The notes: a model not told the origin generated them from the letters alone. 7,342 bases of DNA from Aquificaceae bacterium (GCA_026982025.1 JALSHX010000283.1:1-7342); one strand, 5' to 3'; positions 1 through 6,266 are shown, numbered from the stretch's first letter. Program-made: numbers and translations.

Positions 1-2159
1 CCTACGCATGCGGTAAGGGTGTTATTTATGAGCTTGCTAAAGCTTTAAATCTTCCGGTAGATCTCAAGGAGATCTTTGCCCTGAAAAACACCGATAAGGG
101 TATGAGCCTCTACCAGGTAGCGGAGTTCCTCAAAAGCAAAGGTGTGAAGGCAAAAGTGGTCAAAGCAAGGCTTGACAAACTTATGAAAACGAACCAGCCA
201 AAAATTATCCTCACCAAAGATAATCACTTCATACTTATGCTCTTTGCAAAGGGCGATAATATCTCATATGTTGACCCGGCTCTCGGGAGCTACCTCCTAA
301 CCTCCCACAAGTCCGTATTTGAGAAAAGGTACTCTGGATACGCCATAGTGCTCACTCAAGCCCGTGAGCTGAAGGAGGTTTCAGAAGAAGACTCCCGGAA
401 TATCTTTGGTGCCCACTGCTGGTGCTGTCCCGCAGGCGGTCCTCCTCCCGACGGTCCCGGAAGTGAAAACGATGGTCCCCTCGGGGGCGATGGCTGTCCA
501 TCAGGTGTAGGCTTTCCCAACATTTATGTGGACATAATTCCTATGGCTCTTTACATAAAGGACACGGACTTTAAATACAGGCACTTCGGAATTGAGTTTG
601 CAATAAAAAGGTCATACCACTCGGACTCCCCCGTTGAGTCCATTTTCGGTAAAGGATGGTCATGGAATTACGGAATGACCATAACTAAGATAAATGACAC
701 CCGTATTGACCTCTTCATTCATCACAACTGGGTCGTTGCCTATAATCAGGACCCAAACAATCCCGAGGTATTCCATCCCGGAGGGAATTATCCAAACAGG
801 ATATACAAAAGGGGAGACAACTGGGTTCTTTACAAAAGGGAGGAAGGAACCTTCTGGGTTTTTGATTCGGTGGGGAAACTAATACGCATTGAGGATAGGA
901 ACGGCAATTATATTGAATTCAGATACAACGACGACACCGTGCCTTACAAACCGGTTGAAATAGTGGATTCAGCAGGAAGAAGAATCCTTTTCATGTATAA
1001 CGATCAGGGTTATGTTAGGAGCATAGTTACCTTCAACGGTGCCGTTATCAGATTTGAATACGACGAAAAGGGAAGAATGATAACCAGCGTTGACGCCGTC
1101 GGAACAAGGGTTGATTACACCTACGATGATCGGGGGTTTATCACGGAAATTCATGTACCCACGGGCACTTATAAAGTTGAGTACAGTGGAGCTCCGTTCT
1201 GGACGAGAAAGGGAATGGTTGTATCAAGGATAATCTACCCCAACGGATCAATTAGGGAGTACTACTTTGACATGAACAGAGGTATAACAGTTATTACTCC
1301 CGACAACACAGAAACTACCTATCAGGACGATGTACTGTGGAAGGTAACCAGAATTTACAGTTCAAAGGGCTTAAGAGTCAAGAAAGGATACCATACGAGG
1401 GGCTTCGTATCCAGAATAGAATTACCAAACAACAACATTGCCAACTTTGAATACGACAACCTTGACAGACTGGTGAAAATCACCTACCCCGACGGGACCT
1501 TTGAAGAATTCACATACAACGACATGGACCTTTTAACATCTTACAGAGACAGGCGAGGAAACCTTTGGACGATGAACTATGATGGCAAAGGAAACCTCCT
1601 TTCGCTAACTTATCCTGATGGATCGCAAACGTCACTTGAATATAACAACAAAGGCTTGCCTTCTAAACTTATAGACAGGGATGGAAGAACCTACCTCTTT
1701 TCATACGACAACTATGGAAATCTTAAAGAAGCGAAGTTTCCCTCGGGTAGAACCTTTAAATACTCCTTTGACATAAGCGGAAACCTCGTTAAAGTCACAG
1801 ACCCTACGGGTAGCTCGTTCACATTTGAATACGATTTGCTGGGAAGATTAAAGGCAGTGAGAGATGCCCTCGGTAACATAACACGGTATGAATACAACCA
1901 TAAGAAGGTCACTTCCATCACCTACCCCGATGGAAACCGAAAGACCTACGAATACGATTCCATTGATTCTCTCATAAAGGTCTGCACGGGAGGGTTCTGT
2001 TACCGCCTTGACCGGTCTCAGGACGGACGCCTTGAAGGCGTCGTTGACTACAACGGATACTACTGGAAAATACTCAGGGACTATTCGGGCATGTACATAG
2101 CAGGGTACGAAGATCCTTTCGGATCAAGGTTTATATTTGAAAGATTTCCTGACGGCTAA
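1..2159 (+). CDS. C39 peptidase-Rhs/YD-repeat protein, 5' partial, ended by an in-frame TAA
   Basis: Frame 3 is open from the left edge (first full codon 3-5), so the ATG at 102 is internal and the true start lies outside the window. Domain order: C39-like peptidase (about 3-360); a leader-like peptide (369-413); a Cys/Gly/Pro linker (414-515); an Rhs N-terminal region with the family-like segment RSYHSD...FGKGWSWNYG (609-674); then YD repeats from about 861 (for example YDEKGRM, YDNLDRLVKITYPDG, YDLLGRLKAV). YD repeats build the large beta-cage of Rhs and teneurin-like proteins, which in bacteria often encloses a toxin; C39 peptidases cut after Gly-Gly or Gly-Ala. The protein is probably exported or surface-bound, but its N-terminus is not visible. 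The frame ends in the middle of a repeat (FERFPDG-stop) and resumes at once after the stop, so this is half of a split gene. The Rhs and C39 identities are firm; whether the gene still works is doubtful. Confidence 0.85.
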   Translation, partial: YACGKGVIYELAKALNLPVDLKEIFALKNTDKGMSLYQVAEFLKSKGVKAKVVKARLDKLMKTNQPKIILTKDNHFILMLFAKGDNISYVDPALGSYLLTSHKSVFEKRYSGYAIVLTQARELKEVSEEDSRNIFGAHCWCCPAGGPPPDGPGSENDGPLGGDGCPSGVGFPNIYVDIIPMALYIKDTDFKYRHFGIEFAIKRSYHSDSPVESIFGKGWSWNYGMTITKINDTRIDLFIHHNWVVAYNQDPNNPEVFHPGGNYPNRIYKRGDNWVLYKREEGTFWVFDSVGKLIRIEDRNGNYIEFRYNDDTVPYKPVEIVDSAGRRILFMYNDQGYVRSIVTFNGAVIRFEYDEKGRMITSVDAVGTRVDYTYDDRGFITEIHVPTGTYKVEYSGAPFWTRKGMVVSRIIYPNGSIREYYFDMNRGITVITPDNTETTYQDDVLWKVTRIYSSKGLRVKKGYHTRGFVSRIELPNNNIANFEYDNLDRLVKITYPDGTFEEFTYNDMDLLTSYRDRRGNLWTMNYDGKGNLLSLTYPDGSQTSLEYNNKGLPSKLIDRDGRTYLFSYDNYGNLKEAKFPSGRTFKYSFDISGNLVKVTDPTGSSFTFEYDLLGRLKAVRDALGNITRYEYNHKKVTSITYPDGNRKTYEYDSIDSLIKVCTGGFCYRLDRSQDGRLEGVVDYNGYYWKILRDYSGMYIAGYEDPFGSRFIFERFPDG
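3..360 (+). other. C39-type cysteine peptidase domain (5' partial)
   Basis: The translation from base 3 begins Y-A-C-G, which fits the catalytic Cys-Gly start of C39 peptidases (Cys 9-11). About 70 residues later comes K-D-N-H-F-I (His 225-227), and 16 residues after that Y-V-D-P-A-L-G (Asp 273-275). The spacing, the hydrophobic strand after His and the Asp-Pro after the second strand match the Cys-His-Asp layout of the papain-like C39 fold. The domain closes with F-E-K-R-Y-S-G-Y-A-I-V-L, which resembles the usual last strand. All three expected catalytic residues are present, so the domain could be active. The oxyanion-hole residue upstream of the Cys is outside the window. Confidence 0.75.
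369..515 (+). other. Double-glycine-leader-like peptide followed by Cys/Gly/Pro-rich linker
   Basis: Directly after the C39 domain the protein reads L-K-E-V-S-E-E-D-S-R-N-I-F-G-A (369-413) and then H-C-W-C-C-P-A-G-G. Counting back from Ala as -1, this gives Gly -2, Ile -4, Asp -8, Val -12 and Leu -15, close to the pattern C39 enzymes recognise in bacteriocin leaders; Ser at -7 is a mismatch. The linker that follows has four Cys and two further Gly-Gly pairs before the Rhs domain. By hand count, bases 421-480 are 41/60 G+C. Cleavage here would release the Rhs part from the peptidase; this is inference, not shown. Confidence 0.45.
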
Positions 2160-2930
2160 ATAAAAAGAAAGGTTTTCCCCGATGGTAGCGAAATTTTATA
2201 CAGCTATGACATGGGAAGGTTAAAGGAAATAAATTATCCCGACGGTAATAAGCTATCTTACGATTACGATCCCGCAGGAAACCTCATTAGAGCCATTAAT
2301 CAAAACACCACAATTGAACTTAGCTACGATGCAGAGGGTCGGGTAACCCAAATCAGAGATGCGGAGGGAGGCAACATCAGCGCCTCTTATGATTACTTAC
2401 CGTCGGGGAGAATAAAAAAGTTAACCTATCCATCATCCTTAACCACTAAGTTCGCCTATGATAAGGACGGATTAATAAGTGAAATAGACATTAACGGGAG
2501 AGGTAAAATAACCTTCTCATACAATCAAAAAGGCTTAGTAAAAACAGCCAAACTCGGTAAAGGAACCGCGGTGGAATACTCGTACGATGCTAATGGCAAT
2601 ATTCTCGGTATTAAAGTCAAAGCCTCTAAAAACTTTTCAATTTCCTACAAAAGGGATAACCTCGGAAGGATAATAAACATGGTCTCGGATGGTCTTCTTC
2701 CTTCCTCACTTCCCCAAAACTTTGAAAACATGAATGCTCTTTACGACATGGCTTCCCAGATAACATCAGCCAAAACATCAGAAGGAGATGTAAAGTTTGA
2801 ACACGACCAAAGAGGTAATATTTCAAGGATCATCAAAGGAGGAGAAAACCTCGCTCTTTCTTACGACTGGGAGAACAGACTATCCGAAGCAAGGCTGAAC
2901 GGAGAACCCAAGGTTAAAATCCTCTACAGC
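861..2930 (+). repeat. YD (Rhs) peptide repeat array
   Basis: About 20-residue units of the form Y-D-x-x-G-R-L...YPDG recur from 861 on both sides of the TAA at 2157. Clear units include ITYPDGTFEEFTYND, LTYPDGSQTSLEY, ITYPDGNRKTYEYD and INYPDGNKLSYDYD. The repeats are degenerate at DNA level; the coding of Y-P-D-G (for example CTACCCCGACGG near 1484 and CTACCCCGATGG near 1922) is the most conserved part. Such repeats form a spiral beta-sheet shell. Repeat density supports a single original protein spanning 1-3182. Confidence 0.85.
2157..2159 (+). other. In-frame TAA that splits the Rhs gene
   Basis: Codons before the stop read F-E-R-F-P-D-G and codons after it, in the same frame, read I-K-R-K-V-F-P-D-G-S-E-I-L-Y-S-Y-D. 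Repeat spacing is kept, so a single base change (for example CAA, AAA or GAA to TAA) explains the break without any insertion or deletion. A sequencing error is also possible. Confidence 0.85.
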
Positions 2931-3182
2931 CCCCTCGGCCTCAAGTGGAAAAAGCTCTCGGGCTCCCTTGAGTACTACTACTTTTACAGTCCCGATAGAA
3001 ACCTCCTTTACGAACGCATCCGCACAGACGGAACCCTTTATGAAGAGCGGTTTTACATCTACCTCCCCGGCCGCTTAGATAGACCCCTCGCCATGGTCCT
3101 CAAAAAGGACGGAAAGCTCTCGGTTTACTACTACATCCACAACCACCAGGGCTCCGTTTTTGGTGGAAGGGCAAAGATGTAA
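2211..3182 (+). CDS. C-terminal part of the Rhs core, downstream of the in-frame stop; truncated
   Basis: This is the direct continuation of the upstream Rhs frame (homology begins at 2160). ATG 2211 is the first possible start but has no visible ribosome site upstream, so independent translation is doubtful. The 323 residues hold further YD repeats and then the conserved end of the Rhs core: Y-D-W-E-N-R-L (2862-2882), E-Y-Y-Y-F-Y-S-P-D-R-N-L-L-Y-E, Y-I-Y-L-P-G-R-L-D-R-P-L-A, and Y-Y-Y-I-H-N-H-Q-G-S-V (to 3158). In complete Rhs proteins this HxDHxGSV-like motif is followed by D-x-x-G and a Y-D-P-F-G or DPxG(L/W)-type motif before the variable toxin tip. Here only F-G-G-R-A-K-M follows before TAA. 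The tip and autocleavage motif are absent, so no toxin is encoded. I read it as a remnant. Confidence 0.75.
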   Translation: MGRLKEINYPDGNKLSYDYDPAGNLIRAINQNTTIELSYDAEGRVTQIRDAEGGNISASYDYLPSGRIKKLTYPSSLTTKFAYDKDGLISEIDINGRGKITFSYNQKGLVKTAKLGKGTAVEYSYDANGNILGIKVKASKNFSISYKRDNLGRIINMVSDGLLPSSLPQNFENMNALYDMASQITSAKTSEGDVKFEHDQRGNISRIIKGGENLALSYDWENRLSEARLNGEPKVKILYSPLGLKWKKLSGSLEYYYFYSPDRNLLYERIRTDGTLYEERFYIYLPGRLDRPLAMVLKKDGKLSVYYYIHNHQGSVFGGRAKM

Positions 3183-3223
3183 GACTCACAGGCATAATAT
3201 TCCAACAAGTATCAAACAACCTC

Positions 3224-3232
3224 AAGGAGGTG
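3224..3232 (+). promoter_or_regulatory. Strong ribosome binding site for the PLD-HerA gene
   Basis: AAGGAGGTG lies five bases before ATG 3238. It decides the start: the frame is open further upstream to a TTG at 3160, but that has no such site and would add 26 residues with no domain character. Confidence 0.85.
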
Positions 3233-3237
3233 GGAAA

Positions 3238-5202
3238 ATGAGGGTACTTACCAGTGATGAAATATTTGAACAAATTACTCAAATGGTAAAAACTTCGGAA
3301 GAAAGTTTGAAAATAGCTTCCGCATGGATAAAAGGAAAACTCTTTGATGAAATTATTGACTTGGCAAAGGAAAAGAAACTGCATGTTGAGATAATCCTTA
3401 GAGCTTCCGAGTTTCAAGATATGATCATTACGGACGAGAAAGTGTTCAAGAAAATCAAGGAATCCGGCGGAAAGATTTATCTCTGCAACAGGCTCCATGC
3501 CAAGTTCATAATTGCTGACGATAAAAAAGCCGTAGTTGGTTCGGCAAATTTCACTGAACCCGGTCTCTCGGACCTCTCCATAGGAAACATTGAGGCTGGC
3601 GTTTACTACGATAGCTTGGATTTACACGAGGAAATTAACAAACTTGTTCATTATTTTGATCAAATCAAAAAAAATTTCTCATACGAATTCGGAATAGACC
3701 TGATAGGCTTCACGCTTAATCCGGTGCATTCCCATTCCTTTGAGTTTATACTCGCGGATGAGGAATTGAATGAGCGTTCCTACGTGGAAATTAGACCGAA
3801 GAATGGAAAAGTTCTTGCGAGGATCAAAAAAATCTATTCTTACAACATGGGCTTTTTCGCAAATCCCTTCACCTCAAACGAGTCCAATGTATTAGCACCG
3901 CTGGAAGACTTTAAAAAAATATTTTCGGAGGAAAAAGACTGGGAATGGAAGAAGGCTGCCATCTACGCCTACCTTAGCGGTAGTGGTAACAGGATGAAAA
4001 TAGCAAGTGCAGAGATAGTGGGTATAATGAAGGACGGAAGGCTGGAAACGGTTAAAGGACCCTTTGACGTGGGTGAACCCGTTTACAGGGTGTCTGAAGA
4101 ATCAATTGAGTCGGTAATGAAGAAAAACTTCTCGGGAAAAGACATGGTTCTACCCGTCAAGGTGGGACTTCTTGAAGACTCCGCCGTTGAGGTATTCATT
4201 GACGCAGAGGAAATCGTTAGAAGGCACATGCTAATAATCGGAACCACGGGTTCGGGCAAAAGTCACTTTGCCAAAATTTTCTTAAGCAGGGTTTCTCGTG
4301 AAGAAAAAGGAGTTCAGGTTTTTGTTTTTGACCCTCACGGTGAGTACTTCGGTGATCTTTCCAATCATCTGGGTGGGAATGATCTCATGGAACACATCGT
4401 TTTTAAAGATACACTATTTCCCGTTCGTCCAGAAGAAGTAATAGATCTTATTAAAGATTCAGGGTTCGCAGCCTTAGTGAGCGGGAATGCAAAGCATGTT
4501 AGAGAAAACATTTCTAAAATCTCAAGGGAAATTAAACCCTCTCTAAAATTAACCGGATTATCTTCGCAAAAACTCCTGGATGTCATATCATCCCTTTCAA
4601 CGGGAGACTACGATGTGGATATTGAAGAGGTAGCAAAATCTCTCAAAAGCTTTTTCGGGTCTGAAATCCCTTCAAACCAGCCTGAAACCGTTGAAATGAT
4701 TAAATCAGGCTTAAATTCCGAAAAGAGAATAGTTATCTTTGACTTCAAGCAAGTATCTGACCCCCAGACGAGAGTAAACATTGCCGGTCTGATTATGCTG
4801 GAGCTTTTCAACAAGAACAGGGAAGAAATGAAAAAGAGAATTATAGTTCTGGAGGAAGCTCACAACTTTGCTCCGGAAAGAGGTTACGGAGATGTTTCCG
4901 CCGGCGGTGAGAACCTTGCTCTCAGAATGGCAAGGAAAATTGCCTCTGAGGGAAGGAAGTTCAACACGGGTCTGATTACGATAACTCAGAGACCTGCTCA
5001 GGTTAGCAAGTACGTGCTCTCTCAAATGAACACCCAGGCCATGTTTAAAACCATCAATGCCACCGACTTAGACACCATTGCAACGTACATTGAGTACACA
5101 GGTAAGGAGATAATAAATACCCTACCATCCCTGCCTACCGGAACCGGAGTATTATGCGGGATCGGAGTGCCTTTCCCGATTCTGGTTCAGGTTGAAAATT
5201 AG
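3238..5202 (+). CDS. PLD-family phosphodiesterase-HerA/FtsK-type ATPase fusion
   Basis: This is a 654-residue protein with three parts. Residues about 1-145 form a PLD-like domain with one HKD motif: His87-x-Lys89-x4-Asp94, then G-S-A-N (101-104); a single HKD usually means the active site forms by dimerisation. Residues about 165-300 resemble the HAS-barrel of HerA proteins, ending G-P-F-D-V-G-E-P-V-Y-R. Residues about 318-654 are a HerA-type motor: Walker A GTTGSGKS (335-342), DPHGEY (365-370), Walker B IIVLEEAH (535-542), sensor-like ITQRP (582-586), and the C-terminal S-Q-M-N-T-Q and L-P-T-G-T-G-V-L segments typical of HerA. HerA proteins are hexameric DNA translocases that partner nucleases such as NurA in end resection, or SIR2 and DUF4297 proteins in defence. 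Here the nuclease-like domain is built in, suggesting a self-contained DNA-cleaving translocase. There is no signal peptide; it is likely cytoplasmic. The domain calls are firm; the defence role is inferred. Confidence 0.88.
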   Translation: MRVLTSDEIFEQITQMVKTSEESLKIASAWIKGKLFDEIIDLAKEKKLHVEIILRASEFQDMIITDEKVFKKIKESGGKIYLCNRLHAKFIIADDKKAVVGSANFTEPGLSDLSIGNIEAGVYYDSLDLHEEINKLVHYFDQIKKNFSYEFGIDLIGFTLNPVHSHSFEFILADEELNERSYVEIRPKNGKVLARIKKIYSYNMGFFANPFTSNESNVLAPLEDFKKIFSEEKDWEWKKAAIYAYLSGSGNRMKIASAEIVGIMKDGRLETVKGPFDVGEPVYRVSEESIESVMKKNFSGKDMVLPVKVGLLEDSAVEVFIDAEEIVRRHMLIIGTTGSGKSHFAKIFLSRVSREEKGVQVFVFDPHGEYFGDLSNHLGGNDLMEHIVFKDTLFPVRPEEVIDLIKDSGFAALVSGNAKHVRENISKISREIKPSLKLTGLSSQKLLDVISSLSTGDYDVDIEEVAKSLKSFFGSEIPSNQPETVEMIKSGLNSEKRIVIFDFKQVSDPQTRVNIAGLIMLELFNKNREEMKKRIIVLEEAHNFAPERGYGDVSAGGENLALRMARKIASEGRKFNTGLITITQRPAQVSKYVLSQMNTQAMFKTINATDLDTIATYIEYTGKEIINTLPSLPTGTGVLCGIGVPFPILVQVEN

Positions 5203-5217
5203 AATATTAAAATATTC
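5202..5217 (+). repeat. AT-rich inverted repeat between PLD-HerA and the next gene
   Basis: GAATATT (5202-5208) and AATATTC (5211-5217) are exact reverse complements separated by AA, starting on the last base of the PLD-HerA stop codon. The arms are almost all A/T and no T-run follows, so this is a poor intrinsic terminator, especially in a thermophile. It could be a protein-binding site or part of an AT-rich promoter for the downstream cluster, but no clear -35/-10 pair was found. Confidence 0.3.
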
Positions 5218-5240
5218 CTTTGTTCACCACTACAAAAATT

Positions 5241-5246
5241 GGAGGT
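5241..5246 (+). promoter_or_regulatory. Ribosome binding site setting the start at ATG 5252
   Basis: GGAGGT sits five bases before ATG 5252. The frame is open back to a TTG at 5192, inside the previous gene, but that codon lacks such a site, so the shorter 120-residue product is preferred. Confidence 0.8.
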
Positions 5247-5251
5247 TGCCC

Positions 5252-5614
5252 ATGAGCGTTAGACACCAGATGAGGCAGAGGGTTGAAAAACTTTTCAAGC
5301 TTATGATAGAAAACGGATCATTTCCGAAGGATGAAGAAACAACCGTGTATGTGGTTTTTACTCCAGAGGGAACTGATTTTGAAGAGGAGAGCATTGAGGT
5401 CTCTGAACAGGACCTTGACCTTGAAGACAGGGAGAGCCTGAAAAAATTTCTTGACAGAACCACAAGGGAAGCCCTTGAAGCAGAGGTAAAGGGCCTGAAG
5501 CTTTACGGTTATGTCTTTGAGTCGGAAGGAAACCTTGAGCTCATAACGGACATGAGCAAAGAGCCGGGTGATAAAATAATGAGTAGAATTGAGAGAATGA
5601 GGGAAGATCTTTAA
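5252..5614 (+). CDS. Small acidic protein of unknown function (120 aa)
   Basis: I do not recognise this family. The product is strongly charged: by hand count about 30 Asp/Glu against 18 Lys/Arg. It opens with a basic stretch likely to be helical (R-H-Q-M-R-Q-R-V-E-K-L-F-K-L), followed by a strand-like T-T-V-Y-V-V-F-T-P-E-G, an acidic segment (FEEESIEVSEQDLDLEDRES), a helix (LKKFLDRTTREALEAEVKGL), a strand (L-Y-G-Y-V-F-E) and a C-terminal charged helix (D-K-I-M-S-R-I-E-R-M-R-E-D-L). This alternating pattern suggests a small soluble alpha/beta fold. There is no signal peptide, membrane segment, Cys or obvious catalytic motif. It lies 49 bases after the PLD-HerA gene and 13 bases before ispD. 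It could be a partner of either, or a lineage-specific housekeeping protein. Confidence 0.75.
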   Translation: MSVRHQMRQRVEKLFKLMIENGSFPKDEETTVYVVFTPEGTDFEEESIEVSEQDLDLEDRESLKKFLDRTTREALEAEVKGLKLYGYVFESEGNLELITDMSKEPGDKIMSRIERMREDL

Positions 5615-5627
5615 ATCCCTTCAAAAG

Positions 5628-6266
5628 ATGAAAGCCTGTATCATCCTTGCCGCCGGTGAAGGGAAGAGGTTAGGCTTAAGGAAGCAGTTTATTGAAGTTG
5701 ATGGCAAGCCCTTATTTATGTATTCCCTGGAAAAAGCTCTCAAGATCTTTGACGAGGTTTTACTAACCCTTCCCGGAGACTCCCTTACCAGAGTTCCCGT
5801 TCCGGAAGGAGTGAAAAAGGTTGAGGGCGGTAAGGAGAGGCAGGACTCGGTCCTGAACGCACTTCTGGAAACGGAGGCTGAAGTCGTTGTAATTCACGAT
5901 TCCGCAAGACCCATGGTTACGGAGGAAATGTTCAAAGAGGTCTCCCAGCTCGGAGATTACGAGGGAAAAATTGTTGCAGTCCCGTCAAGAGACACGGTCA
6001 AAGAGGTGTCCGGAGATGCCGTCCTAAAAACTCTTGACAGGTCGGGTCTGTGGCTTGCCCAGACTCCGCAGGCATTTAAAAGAAAGGTGCTTATAGAGTG
6101 CCACTTCAGAGCGAGGAACGAGGGATTCTACGGTACCGACGACGCAAGCCTCCTTGAAAGATACGGGTACAGGGTCGGTGTTGTGCTGGGATCCTTCTGG
6201 AATCTTAAGGTAACCTACAAGGAGGATCTTCAGTTTCTTGAAAAAATACTATCAAAGGAGTTCTAA
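5628..6266 (+). CDS. ispD: 2-C-methyl-D-erythritol 4-phosphate cytidylyltransferase
   Basis: IspD joins CTP and 2-C-methyl-D-erythritol 4-phosphate into CDP-methylerythritol, the third step of the MEP route to isoprenoid precursors, in the cytoplasm. The 212 residues carry the family's landmarks in order: L-A-A-G-E-G-K-R-L-G (7-16) with Arg14, K-Q (19-20) for CTP binding, G-G-K-E-R-Q-D-S-V (67-75), V-I-H-D-S-A-R-P (88-95), D-T-V-K (122-125), L-D-R-S-G-L-W-L-A-Q-T-P-Q-A-F (136-150), T-D-D-A-S (170-174) and N-L-K-V-T (192-196) with Lys194. It is somewhat shorter than the E. coli enzyme (236 residues). The loop between Arg14 and Lys19 looks short and the usual Pro before Lys-Gln is Arg. ATG 5628 is the only start after an in-frame TGA at 5598; no strong ribosome site precedes it, so coupling to the upstream gene (13-base gap) is likely. 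No ispF is next to it. Confidence 0.95.
   Translation: MKACIILAAGEGKRLGLRKQFIEVDGKPLFMYSLEKALKIFDEVLLTLPGDSLTRVPVPEGVKKVEGGKERQDSVLNALLETEAEVVVIHDSARPMVTEEMFKEVSQLGDYEGKIVAVPSRDTVKEVSGDAVLKTLDRSGLWLAQTPQAFKRKVLIECHFRARNEGFYGTDDASLLERYGYRVGVVLGSFWNLKVTYKEDLQFLEKILSKEF

Larger units (their letters stand above)
1..3182 (+). pseudogene. Whole Rhs locus read as one decayed gene
   Basis: Taken together, the two frame-3 segments form one C39-linker-Rhs protein of at least 1,059 codons interrupted by one nonsense codon and shortened at its 3' end. Base composition is patchy (hand counts of 60 bases: 421-480 68% G+C, 2461-2520 33%, 3061-3120 58%), as often seen in Rhs elements, which are mosaic. If the TAA is a sequencing error, the protein would still lack the tip but could work as a C39-released shell. 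Confidence 0.6.

Noticed and set aside
2026..2042. GACGCC-TTGAA-GGCGTC hairpin inside the Rhs gene
   Set aside because: Only six base pairs, within coding sequence, with no T-run after it; not a terminator.
861..2930. Possible CRISPR array or DNA tandem repeat from the recurring YPDG-coding segments
   Set aside because: The units are degenerate at DNA level, keep one reading frame and encode classic YD peptide repeats.
3153..3164. Programmed -1 ribosomal slippage at the T5 run
   Set aside because: In the Rhs frame the codons are TCC GTT TTT GGT, which do not form the X-XXY-YYZ heptamer; only a plain run of five T supports slippage.
3192..3197. CATAAT as a possible -10 box for the PLD-HerA gene
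   Set aside because: No -35-like hexamer at 16-18 bases upstream; the match by itself is too weak to call a promoter.
3100..3498. 132-codon open frame on the minus strand across the Rhs/PLD-HerA junction
   Set aside because: It is antisense to two frames with clear family motifs, has a Phe/Cys-rich composition typical of shadow frames, and shows no recognisable domain.
4711..5025. 104-codon minus-strand open frame opposite the HerA motor
   Set aside because: It is opposite the Walker B and C-terminal HerA motifs; Ser/Leu-rich shadow without a domain.
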